From NCBI GenBank assembly GCA_018350325.1, contig JAEVLN010000061.1, positions 60,410 through 124,409 of the forward strand: 64,000 bases of DNA, written 5' to 3'. A program made the translations under genes and the position numbers. Shown here piece by piece: positions 12,978 through 26,538 of the stretch. Source of the DNA: Globodera rostochiensis (lineage: Eukaryota > Nematoda > Chromadorea > Rhabditida > Heteroderidae). The notes beneath the pieces were generated by a model that saw only the letters and a list, made by a program, of their open reading frames with translations, had not been told where the DNA came from and made no database searches. Numbering within the stretch: position 1 is the stretch's first letter; each line of letters starts with the position of its first letter.

Positions 12978-12990
12978 GTTGCTTAGCAAC
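12978..12990. promoter_or_regulatory. candidate RFX/DAF-19 X-box upstream of B9D1
   Basis: GTTGCTTAGCAAC is a perfect inverted repeat of two RFX half-sites (GTTGCT and AGCAAC) around one base. It lies 285 bp upstream of the B9D1 start codon. X-boxes drive ciliary genes in nematodes. A weaker site, GTTGGAATAGCAAC, lies at 13095-13108. Function is inferred from sequence and position. Confidence 0.65.
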
Positions 12991-13160
12991 AAGGACATGA
13001 CATACGAAAATATGACGCAAATTAATGTTTGCGCGATTGCACTTCCGATTCAAAAAAAAACATTGAGAAGAAAAAGCGGGGAATGAGGTGATGGGTTGGA
13101 ATAGCAACCGGAGAATAAAAAAGTTATGAACCTTCTTCAATGTTGAATTGATGGGTAGAA

Positions 13161-16847
<3,687 letters not shown>

Positions 16848-17487
16848 TGTTTGGTGTTTTTGATGGTAAATTTTAATGAAACGGACGGGAGGACGTGGCC
16901 AATGTGGCAGATGAAAGGAGGGGGCAGCGACCGCACGGCTAATAAAGCCGTGAGGGATGGCCCACAGGGACAGAGCCTTCCTCTGCTTACGGTAGCCGTG
17001 CCAATGGCCAACACTCGAGAGGTTAGAAGGGCACTTCTCTCGAACCGGGTGAGGGGGGAGGGGAGGGGAGGGGGAGATGGCGCAACGGACCCCCCCCCCC
17101 CCTCCCTACCACCCCCTCCCGCCCCATTTGTGTGGCACCCCCCCCCCCCTCCACCCATCCTTTCTTCTTTCCATTATTTGTGCCTGCTAATCCGTCCTAT
17201 CTTCACATTGTCTTGAGTTGGCGGAAGTGGCGGGTAAGCATGCCTTTTGGACGACAGGCCAATCTCGCGCTTGCATTTCCTTCGTTGTCAAAAACAAAGT
17301 GCTAATTCAGCAATGGGAGGGGGGGGGGGAAGTGATGGAAAAGGCTGAACCAATCAATTTGCGTTCGGATTAAACTCTCAAACATTTATTAAGCCTGGAT
17401 TCGGCAAATCGGACAATTTCTCGGTTCAGATCCAATTGTTGTGGAAAGTGTTGGGATGTCTATCCTCTGACCGATTCCTCCGCTCGC
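16848..17487. other. 5' flank of the LIM-HD gene with homopolymer runs
   Basis: Spacer between two minus-strand genes, holding the likely promoter of the LIM-homeodomain gene. It contains a GGGGA-rich patch (17050-17070), C runs at 17091-17102 and 17140-17150, and a G run at 17317-17330. The open frames across it are driven by these runs. No gene or clear regulatory motif is seen. Confidence 0.45.
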
Positions 17488-18615
17488 TCATTGCGTTCTG
17501 GTGATATTTCGGATGATTTGGTTACGGTGCTGCGAGTACAGATGCAACGCCTTCAGGCGTAAATAATCCCTCAGTCGGCAAATGGTAAAGAGAACGTAGC
17601 AATTGACGACGAGGAGAAGGGCCACGACCAGAAAGGTGGCCAAAGAGAAAGTCAGCGCGTCTTTGTCTGGAAGGTCTTTAGATTACCGTAATTGTTATGA
17701 TAATGGAAAGCAAATCCCCCCCCCCCCCCCCCCCCCCCCCCGCCGTTCCGGTACTGCTCGTCCCCCCCCCCCCCCTCGCCCGCCGTTTCCCCCTCGAGCG
17801 ATTTTCGACGCCTTTTAAGCATTATAACTCCTTTCTTTGATAACCAATTTTACAATAGTAACGGACAAATGAGAATGTCAGAAATAAAATGTTCGAGAAT
17901 TTCGATTTTTTGTGATCAGTAGTCTGTAACATTTTTGCAAGCGACTTAATCGACTAGCTTATAGTTGCACAAATATTCTTAAGACTTCGAAAGATTTTAG
18001 AACTCGGTGGGCTAAGAACAGAGTTATGGTTTTTAAACCGGCCGGAGGGGAGGGGGGGGGGGAGGGGGGGGTGGGAACGAAGCCGGAGTTCGGCTTCCCC
18101 ATCCCCACCACCTTCAATCCGTCGATATTTCCATCGAATCAGCCACCGAAGTGCCGAATATCCAATAGGGCCCGAAACCCCCAGCGAGAAGATGAATAGC
18201 AGAACCAACACACAGACCGCGCACTCGACCGCCTGCAATTGGTCTACCGCTATTATCTCCAATTGCGTTCAGAAGTGACGTTTACCTTCAACGAGATCAA
18301 TGGCCACAAATGGCGGTGCCGTCGCTGTCCCTGGGAAAGAAGTGCAGGGATGGCAATGGACACGCCGAGCAGCGACCAACTCAACTGCAGACAACACATG
18401 GCGTCCAAATAGCCAATGTGGGCCACAAAGTACGCGCTCTCCGCGACCAATTTGGCCAAGTCGGCCACCACCACTATGCGTGCCGCCTGCACAATGTGCA
18501 GGCGGCCCCCGCAGCAGGCGCGCCACTCCTCCCCGAGAAAGTGCTGCACCGGGGCCGTCATCAGTCGGTGATGGGCGTCGGGTGGGTCAAGCTCATCGAC
18601 CCCCCAGGGCCTCAT
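17488..18615 (-). CDS. four-pass membrane protein, LAPTM-like (tentative)
   Basis: The start at 18615 (an in-frame stop lies just upstream) opens with MRPWGVDELDPPDAHH. A CC-containing segment follows (ACCGGRLHIVQAARIVV), then four likely membrane spans: VVVADLAKLVAESAYFV, CCLQLSWSLLGVSIAIPALL, CAVCVLVLLFIFSLGVSG (exon from about 18236) and FSLATFLVVALLLVVNCYVL (about 17600-17670). The C-terminus is RNITRTQ, with the stop at 17488-17490. Intron 18237-18287 runs from GTAAACG to TTGCAG in phase 0. The next intron, about 17670-18100, contains C/G runs. The CC near the first span and the four-span layout recall lysosomal LAPTM4 proteins and related nematode families. That assignment is tentative, and the link across the longer intron is inferred. 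Confidence 0.55.
17716..17741 (+). repeat. 26-base C homopolymer
   Basis: An uninterrupted run of 26 C, followed by a second run at 17762-17774. It is the longest of more than two dozen C or G runs of 9 or more in this window. It lies in an intron of the four-pass membrane protein gene. Confidence 0.9.
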
Positions 18616-19982
18616 CCGTTTGCCATCAGCGGACCCATCACTCCATTGTCAGTCCGTCATCGGAGAGTTCCTCCTGACGATGGGTTTTGTTTGGGTGGGG
18701 GAAAAATAATCTCATCCGATGAGCAGAGGGCGGCACCCCCCCCCCTCCGGGGCCGATGTCATCCGTCCCCTCATTCCCTTCCGGCTTTCGTTCCCCCCCC
18801 CCCCATTTTTCGCCCAAATTGACAAATGACACATTAGTCGAGGATAAATGGAGCTTCAGCTTCCATCCGAAGATTTTGCCGGATACACTCCCAACGAATG
18901 TTAGGAGGCTGTTTTGACGGAAAAACATTTGCCATCAAACTCAAAAAATAACACAAAAAGCCGAAGACATTAAAATTAATTGATAAAAAAATGTATTAAT
19001 CATGGTTAGGAATGATGTCATCAATACTGCCTATGCTGCTGTTGTGGGTTTTGCTGGTGGTTCGTCGCCAGTTGCTGCTGAGCAATTATGAATTGCTGTT
19101 GTTGGTGCATCTGATGGCCACCAATTGCAGGTGTTGTTGCATCGAAGACACTTGCTGTTGTATCTTTTGTTTGAAAGTTAGGGGGGGCATCCCTACACTG
19201 GCTATGGCTATTCGGAACATCGACCGTTTTGTCACTAGGTCAAGTCTTTACAGCTGTCCAACTGCTGCTGGAACATCTGTAGTTGTTGAAACCCTCCCAG
19301 TCGTTGCCATTGTGCGGTACCGCTGAAAGCGGTTTCGTCGATGCCCCCCCCCTCGCCCTAAATGACTGAGAAAATTCTATTATCGGAATGGCGCGAGCTG
19401 ACACAACTATACTGATGAACACGGGTTTTGTGACAAGCCAGATTCGTACGTCAGGCTCCTTTATTCAGTGCATGCATAATATAGAATACAATTCGTCACG
19501 ACAACAATAAATGACAATAATAAATGACAATAATGATTAGGGCGTGTAAATATGCACATGCATTTTTTCCTGCACTGGGAACGGTCTGAAACGCACGAAA
19601 AACATATTTTCAGCTTGGTTTGAAGCGTTTAGAAAGCATTTCCATGTGCATATTTCGGGATTTATGTGCATATTTTGGCATTTTCGCCATTTTTCAAAAA
19701 TCCCTAACAAAAATGTAATAAAAAAAAAAAAATATACCACTAAAGATCGACTTTTTAAAAATTTTCAAAATGCACCCCTAAAAATTGACTTTTTCGTGAT
19801 TTGGGGAAATTTTATATTGAATTTGGAAAAATTTATTGTATATTTTGCAATAACGATTCTTTTTTTCGCAGCAGAAGCGGCCTCTAGTCGATGCCCCCCC
19901 TCTCTTCCTAGAGAAATGACTGAAAAAATTCTATTACCCATAGTTACGATCATTCATTTTTTTATCGTTTTAGCATTTTGTT
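18616..19982. other. intergenic region with a glutamine-rich CAG patch
   Basis: Between the four-pass membrane protein and the Ulp1-type protease. At 19027-19160 and 19250-19330 the minus strand reads as Gln-rich stretches (QQQQFIIAQQQLATNHQQ and FQQLQMFQQQLDSCKD) from CAG/CAA codons. This suggests a Gln-rich exon or its remnant, but no complete frame, start or splice pattern can be assembled. A palindrome-like pair of GGATTTATGTGCATATTTTG units lies at 19600-19680. No confident gene. Confidence 0.4.
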
Positions 19983-22900
19983 ATGGAAAAAGACTTCAAG
20001 ATTGATTCTTACATCGTTCTTACGGACCCACAAAACTGTTGTGCTCGGAAAATGTTGATGCGAAAAGGTTGCCTACACTTCGATTCAGCCAAACAGTCAT
20101 TTTCTGCAACAGTTCAAAACAAAATCATTGTAATTTTGCTTTAATTATTAAAGGAATTGCTTTTTAAGCTCCATCTTCAACCGGACAATTTATGTAAAAT
20201 TCGAAAGGAAGAATGTCCGAATGGCCGTTGTTATATCATCCGATACAAAAAAACTCAAAATGAATCTGCCAAGGAACTCATTCTGAAAGAGATTTCGGAG
20301 CCCGACAAGAAACGCTTACATTTTCTTTTGTTGGGTATTGTTGGAAGTAAATATTTATAAATGTTCTAATTCAATTAATTTTATTTTAGTGGAAAGGGAA
20401 ATTGTTCCAAGGAAAGCTAAAGTGGAGGGAAAAGGCGGCATTTTGGACGTTCCGTCGAGCACGTCGTCAACAATTTTGTCAGATGTTCCGCTAAAAATCT
20501 CAAAATTTTTTTATGAACCTTCAATAGCAAAAATGGCGCAGGGGAAAGCAAAAGGTGATGCATTTGAACTTTTATGGGGATAGTTCCAGAATTATTTATT
20601 AAAATTTTTGGAAAAATTGAAGAATTCGTGTCCTCACCAAATTGCACAAATTATATATCATTCGATTCGGCGCTAAGCCTAACGCACGAATCTGAAAGAA
20701 TTTTTTGGCGGAAACCACTTTGAAGCAAGTTATGATCCCGGGACTGAAGTGTCTTTTGACTGGGGACTCAGTTGTACACTGATTAAAAAATGGGCAAAAT
20801 CACTCATATAGGCTTTTAAAATTAGGAATCGAACTGAATGGTACCTAGTGGGCTCAAAAACGGATTTAAATTCCCAATTTTTATTTTCTATCAACTAATT
20901 CGTAATTTTGAAAGCCTATATGAGGAGTGGGGTACGTTTCGCTCCCGCCGGTTCGCTCCCGCCGGTTCGCTCCCGCCGTTTCGCTCCCAAACATTTTTTA
21001 TTTCTATTAATTCAATTTTTATTATCTATCGACAAATCTAATTTTTAAAGCCCTATATTTGTGATTTTGCCCATTTTTTAATCAGTGTACAACTGAGTCC
21101 CCAGTCAAAAGACACTTCAGTCCCGGGATCATAACTTGCTTCAAAGTGGTTTCCGCCAAAAAATTCTTTTAGATTCGTGCGTTAGGCTTAGCGCCGAATC
21201 GAATGATATATAATTTGTGCAATTTGGTGAGGTACACGAATTCTTCAATTTTACCAAATTTTTATTGTAGTTGAACTCGCAAATGTTCTGAGCAAAAGTG
21301 TGGCTGATGATAAAAAGCTGGACTTTGATGTTACGCCGAGTACATCAGCTCCAAGTTTGTTTTTGAAGTGGCGAAATTGTTCTAAAAAGGCTCCAAATAA
21401 TCAAAGATGCGCTCGTTGCTTTACAAAAAGCTGAACATCGAAATGTTTTGGGGGAGAGTGCCACCGATGACAAAAAACCCCTTTTAACCGTCGCTCAGCC
21501 GAGCTTTTCCTTCGTCACTACACGTACGTTAGTTGGCAATGGTGCAGAATTGGGGTCCCACGAAAATTTTATAAAAATTTTGGATGTTTAAATTTTAAAT
21601 TTTAGGGCGTGGTGTAAAGCGGTTGCTTCTGTCAGATAGCATTTCGCCTGTTGAAAACAAAGAAAACATTGAGAAAAATCACTCATCGGACACTTTGAAC
21701 AACAATGACAACAAAGAATTGCTGCAAGTTTCAAGGCCCGACCAGGAAATGGAATTGCCCGACCACTTTATCCAATCCAATTTTTGGTCTGAACTCAGAA
21801 GTGACAAAAGACTACGGAGTGGAAAAAGCGGGGAATGGGTAAAGGTGCGGTTTTTTTAAATGGATTGGGGTGTAAATAGGCAATGTCAGGAAGTTATCTT
21901 TTTCTTCAAAAAGATTTTCGTTTGCGGTTGGAGGAGTAAACAAAAATGGCACAATTTATCCAGAATTAAGTATTCATTCAAAACAAAATAAATTTAAGGG
22001 CCAAGACGAAAGGCTCACCATCGACGGGCTCCTTTGTTTAAGCGACGGTGAATGGCTGAATGCGGACATCATCGACAGCTACCTGGACCACCTCTGCCAA
22101 CAGTCGGCCGGCATGGCTCAGTTTATCCCCACCTACGCAATTTTGAGCTACGAGCGAAAGGGGACGGTGCCGTCGGAGTGGTATTGGCGACTGAACGGAA
22201 CGGACATTGTTTTTGCGCCCGCCCACCTCTACACCAACCATTGGGCCATGGTTGTGGTAAACATTCGAGAGCGGAAACTGACGTTGATGGATTCGATGAA
22301 CCACGAATTCACATCTTCCGACAAGACAATATTCATGGACACTATTATGTAGGAGTTCTAGCAAGAGCGCAGTCAGAACGTGAGGGAGGGAGGGGGGAGG
22401 CTCATAAAAAGACAACTTTTTGGTGTGCATTCTGGGAAATGGGCCATGTTTGAAAATTTGGAGCAATTTCTTATGGGTTTTAAACGAGTTCCTGATAAAA
22501 GACAAAAAGGCCAAAAACAGTTTTTGTTATTTTTTTAATCATACGCAAGTTATGAGGTTGATGTACCGCCTAAAAGAACATTAGGTGCCCTGATTGGCAT
22601 TTTAATCATTGTTGGGTTACCCATTCAAAACCTTGGGAAACGGTTTAGCTTTTATTATGTTCGTACCTGATAGAAGCATTCGAAGTGTGTTTTACTGTTA
22701 AGGAATATTCTAAGGGATGTGGCTTCGCTACAAGAGGCGCACATTGGCGACAGAGAGACATGGGAAGTGAGTGAACGATTGTCGGTTCCACAGCAGAATA
22801 ACGGGACGGACTGCGGCATTTTTGCACTGCTGTTCGCGAAGTACTCGTTGGAAAGGCGCGAGTTCGACTTCGAGCAGCGACACATTCCCTACTTTCGGAG

Positions 22901-23000
22901 GCGAATCTGTCACGACATAATCTCGGCGATCCTCCATGATCAGCAAACGCCGACCAAGAACAGTGACGACAAAAGCGAACAATGCCAAATTGTTTCGTAG
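19983..23000 (+). CDS. Ulp1/SENP-type SUMO-specific cysteine protease (C48)
   Basis: C48 proteases cut SUMO precursors and remove SUMO from proteins. The catalytic part is clear. Exon about 22000-22350 reads WLNADIIDSYLDHLCQQS, then TNHWAMVVVNIRERKLTLMD, holding the catalytic His and Asp. Exon 22709-23000 reads LSVPQQNNGTDCGIFALLF, with the Gln oxyanion residue and the nucleophilic Cys. The intron between them runs from GTAGGAG (about 22350) to TTAAG (about 22708). N-terminal exons are less certain: MEKDFKIDSYIVLTDPQNCC from 19983, LLFKLHLQPDNLCKIRKEEC (about 20157-20340) and EREIVPRKAKVEGKGG (about 20395-20560). Charged linker exons follow at 21270-21420 and 21605-21850. The N-terminal piece resembles the regulatory region of the SENP6/7-Ulp2 branch, but I cannot prove it. 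A foldback element of about 660 bp sits in an intron at 20600-21263. Confidence 0.8.
20600..21263. mobile_element. foldback element with a TTCGCTCCC tandem core
   Basis: Two near-perfect inverted arms, about 20600-20825 and 21050-21263. The left contains GAATCTGAAAGAATTTTTTG and the right contains its complement. They surround a loop of about 220 bp. Inside the loop TTCGCTCCC is repeated at 20938, 20952, 20966 and 20980, an exact 14-bp period. It encodes nothing recognisable and lies in an intron of the Ulp1-type protease gene. Related arm sequence recurs at 43280-43380. Confidence 0.88.
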
Positions 23001-24064
23001 TATTTTCCCCATTGCTTTACGATAATTGCCATCTTTTACATTTCAAATTGGAATATCTTTTTCTCGTGCTTTTTATTAAAGGGTATGCATGCGCACAAAT
23101 GTGAATAAATATAATTGAATCGTGGGAATCAATTTCATTTCCAATTTGTCTCGGTTCACTTCTGCTGTTGCTCTTTAACAAAACATTAAAGGCATTGGAA
23201 GCAGTGCATGGAATGTAAGCTGAGACTTAGGCCTAATCCTAAGCGGTGGAAACCATTTTAATTGGTGTCCCTACGTTTTGCTAACTTACATTTTGCCAAC
23301 CCAGCAAAAATATTACGTTTTGCCAACTCATCAAAAACTTAAATTTCGAACCCCGGACCCGAATTCGGCTTTTTGATTTCAAAATTTTTTCGGCATCTTT
23401 TGGCCTCAAAAATTCAAAAACATGCTCAAAACAATCCAAAAAACCGGAGCGCCTCGATCGGCGCCAAGAAGTTTAAGCGCTGGCACGATTCGGTGCCCAA
23501 AGCAAATCAAACAAAATTGATATCATACAAAAGCTCTCAGTATGCTGAAAATTAAAACGTTTGAAAATTTCCATTTTTCGTGCCAACTTTTAGTTGTGGT
23601 GCCATAACTTTCTTTAAAGTCGAATCGCTTAGCTTTTGCCTTTGTAAGCTTCTACTCACTGCATGCTTTCGAATGATACCAAGAATCTTTGGTTTTGTCA
23701 AATAAACAAAAAGTTATAACGTTTCAAACTTCGTCGCCGAATCGTGCGCGGAACAAAAATGGAGTAAAAACGGAAAACAAACCCTAAAAAACGAACATTT
23801 TTTGGAAAAATTGCATAACAAAAATGAAATAAAAAGGGAAAAATACACCCCTAATTTGTAAGAACTGCCCCTCCCCCGAAAATTTTTTCTGGATACGCGC
23901 CTGAATTGAATAATCTGGCGTTCGATAAAATTTGGAAAACCTTGAACTACTGAAATTGTCGAATAGAAAAAGAATAACACTAAACTCAGAAACCACAAAG
24001 AGCCCACGGTCAATATTTGTTTTAACTCTATAGGTTTAACAATCAAAAACAAGATGAAGTCGTA
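23001..24064. repeat. intergenic region of dispersed repeats
   Basis: After the protease stop there is AT-rich 3' flank with AATAAA at 23104. Repeats follow: a TTTTGCCAAC array (23275-23330, copies CATTTTGCCAACCCAGCA and CGTTTTGCCAACTCATC), a TTTCGAACCCCGGACCCGAA block (23344) shared with 62690 and 33690, and a TTTCGAATGATACCAA block (23667) shared with 42711 and 30567. Next comes a half element ending CTGGATACGCGCCTGA (23888). No gene is supported between the two flanking genes. Confidence 0.6.
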
Positions 24065-26268
24065 TCACTGGGCTAAAGTTTTTCGGATCCTTATGACTGT
24101 TCCTTCGAGAAGGGATTGGGCGTGCAATGCGAAGTGATAGAGAGCGTAAAGGTAGACGCAAATAACGAAGGCGAGAATGAGCTCGGAAATGGCCGGTTTC
24201 ACAATTGTTATGGTGAGGGTATCCTCTGAATTGTGAAAGTAAAGTGTGTTTTGTTCTGGAGCTGTAAGCACAGCTTAAAATGCTGTCTAAAATTTGAGGT
24301 CCTATTGAAACAAAAGGTCTCAATTAGTCAGAATGATTTGATTTTGAAGCAATTCATTGGCTCACCAATTATGTTGTAGAGGACAAAATCGTTGACAGAA
24401 ATCTCCGTAATGTGTGCACTGTGGGCGGGTCGCTTGACAACTTCGTACAGATTAGAGACCAACCGTTGCTGAGGCTCTGCAACCGGCCGAGGCTTCGACC
24501 CGAACATTGACATCCACGCCCTAAGCCTTTTTGGATCAACTCCGATAGCATCGTTCAACAGCGAACACGCCAACTCATTCTCTTTGACTCTGTTGCAAAG
24601 CTGCGAGTCCAACCCGAACACAAAGGAAACCAGCGCATTGGCTATCGTTTTAGTGTTGTCCTCCAAAACGACTAAATTTGCCGAAGTTGGAATATCCAAC
24701 AGCGAATTTCTGAAAGTATTGGCGATGCGTCGACCAAACCGGAGAAATCCATCACCTGAACGGATCGGAGTGATTGCTGAAGTGCGAAATGGTAACTGAG
24801 TGAATCCGTCGAATGTTGTAAATCTCGTGTTCCCAAGTCAGCCTTTAAAAACGTTTGAAAACAAAATGATCACCAAAAAAATAACAAAATTTATTGAATT
24901 TATAAATATAAATTAATCACAGTAAATAAATTGATAAACGCAATTAGCCCACCTGTCAGAAACCAAATTGATTTTCTTTGTGATAAGCTCAACCGGCCGT
25001 TCTGCAAAATGCTTCAAAGTTTGAATAAAGCGCAATGTATTTGCGTCCGATGGAGTCTTTGACGCGTGCACGTAAAGTGAGTCGCCCAATGCCAAACTGT
25101 CCAGACAAATTGCCAAGGCAATTCTTTCATCTGTCAAATTCTTGGCTTGCCAACCCATTCATTTACAAATATAATTTAAAATGCCTGAATGACGTTCGTT
25201 GAAATCATCGATAAAACTTCTGCTTCCTTGATAGCTGAATTTGCCTCCTGCCGAAAGCACAAATACCAGATTATAACGCGCTTCATGCGACGGCAACGAG
25301 TAAAGTTGGCTAAAGAGAGTGAGCAGCTCAAGCAAAACGGCAATTCCACTTCCATTCGAATCGGTACCAACTGCAAGAGCCTGAATATGAATTTTCATGT
25401 AATGTACGAAAGTTTAGCCCTTTGCGTTGTATTTACCGGAATTATTCCATAAGTATCGTAATGGGCAACGAGAAATATATAAGGACGGCCCCGATCTAGC
25501 GCATTCAAATGAGCCTAAATCGCCAAATAATTCTTCCAAAGCTCAAATTCCGCTGGGCTCACAATGACATTGAAGATTTTGTTGCTGGCCACGTTCGAAG
25601 TCGCCCCATTTGAGGAGCTGATCAGAAAGTTGTCCGATACCATTGCACTCAGAAGCTGCTGAACGGCGGTTGGCGCCCTCCCCGAAGACGACTCGACACT
25701 TTCGAGCAGAGTCCGCAAAATGGGCGAATCTTCCGCGAAATACACGGCCATTTCCGTGTGAAAGGTCGAAAATTTATGTTCAACGCTCAAAAATGCCTAA
25801 AACCGAATGATCGAATTTTGACTAAAAAGGCCAACACAAATGACCCACCTCCTTGTCAGCCTTAGACAACTTCTTGAAGTCACTTGGAATGATAAAAAGC
25901 ACAGCACCAACAGGCGCGGAGAATTTCTGCTCGAAATCAATGCCAACCAATTCCCTCCACGGAACGACCGCACACTTACGCAAAACCGATTCATTGACGC
26001 TCACTACCTCACTGAGGACCTTTACATTCATTAAAGCGATAATTTGATTTTATTGAAACGGAAAACTCGCCTTCCACGACCGACTCCCGTACAACTTCCC
26101 GGCAGTTTCAAACTGTTGAAGGCGAAACGCTCGGATTTCAATTTCAAGTTTCTCAAGCCCGAAATTCGCTCCGGAAACAAAAACTCCGATGAAAAGAACG
26201 CAAAACCACAACAAAACAAAAATATTTCTCAAAGCATCCAAAAGTTCGTCCGACATCGTAACTACCAA
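24065..26268 (-). CDS. NCLN: nicalin (ER membrane, M28-like)
   Basis: Nicalin is a type I ER membrane protein of the nicastrin/M28 aminopeptidase-like fold. It works with NOMO and TMEM147, and its C. elegans member NRA-2 affects receptor assembly. The start at 26268 gives a hydrophobic leader (NIFVLLWFCVLFIGVFVSGA). Then come LRKCAVVPWRELVGIDFE and PVGAVLFIIPSDFKKLSK (about 25850-25990), STFHTEMAVYFAEDSP (about 25750), and the core GTDSNGSGIAVLLELLTLFS with YNLVFVLSAGGKFSYQGSRS (about 25200-25380). LDSLALGDSLYVHASK follows at about 25080, then VKRPAHSAHITEISVNDFVL (about 24400). The C-terminal span is ISELILAFVICVYLYALYHF, before the stop at 24065. SAGGKFSYQG is the nicalin signature. Nicalins lack full metal-binding sites, and the protein is probably not a peptidase. 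It lies 270 bp downstream of PRPF40 on the same strand. Confidence 0.9.
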
Positions 26269-26538
26269 ACAGCGAGATTAAACAACTTGTAGAAAACTAA
26301 AATGGTAGGACGATCCCATAAAAAATAGACGACTTTCTCACAAGTTTTAATTTTTGCTGACCGCTTTTTGCATATAATCCAAAACAAAATTAATGAAAAA
26401 AGTAAAAAATATATAAACAATTAGCAATAGAGATGTATTAAGGATGGTTTAATGTTTGTTTGGTCTCTCTTTATAAAATGGAACTTCACAATCCCAATGA
26501 TCACAATCACCACCCCTCTGGGGTTTTCTAATTGTGAG

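Noticed and set aside
18310..18822. 170-codon plus-strand frame
   Set aside because: Antisense to the four-pass membrane protein exons and extended by C runs.
20938..20995. CRISPR-like short repeats at regular spacing
   Set aside because: The repeat unit is 14 bp with no unique spacers, in an intron of an animal gene.
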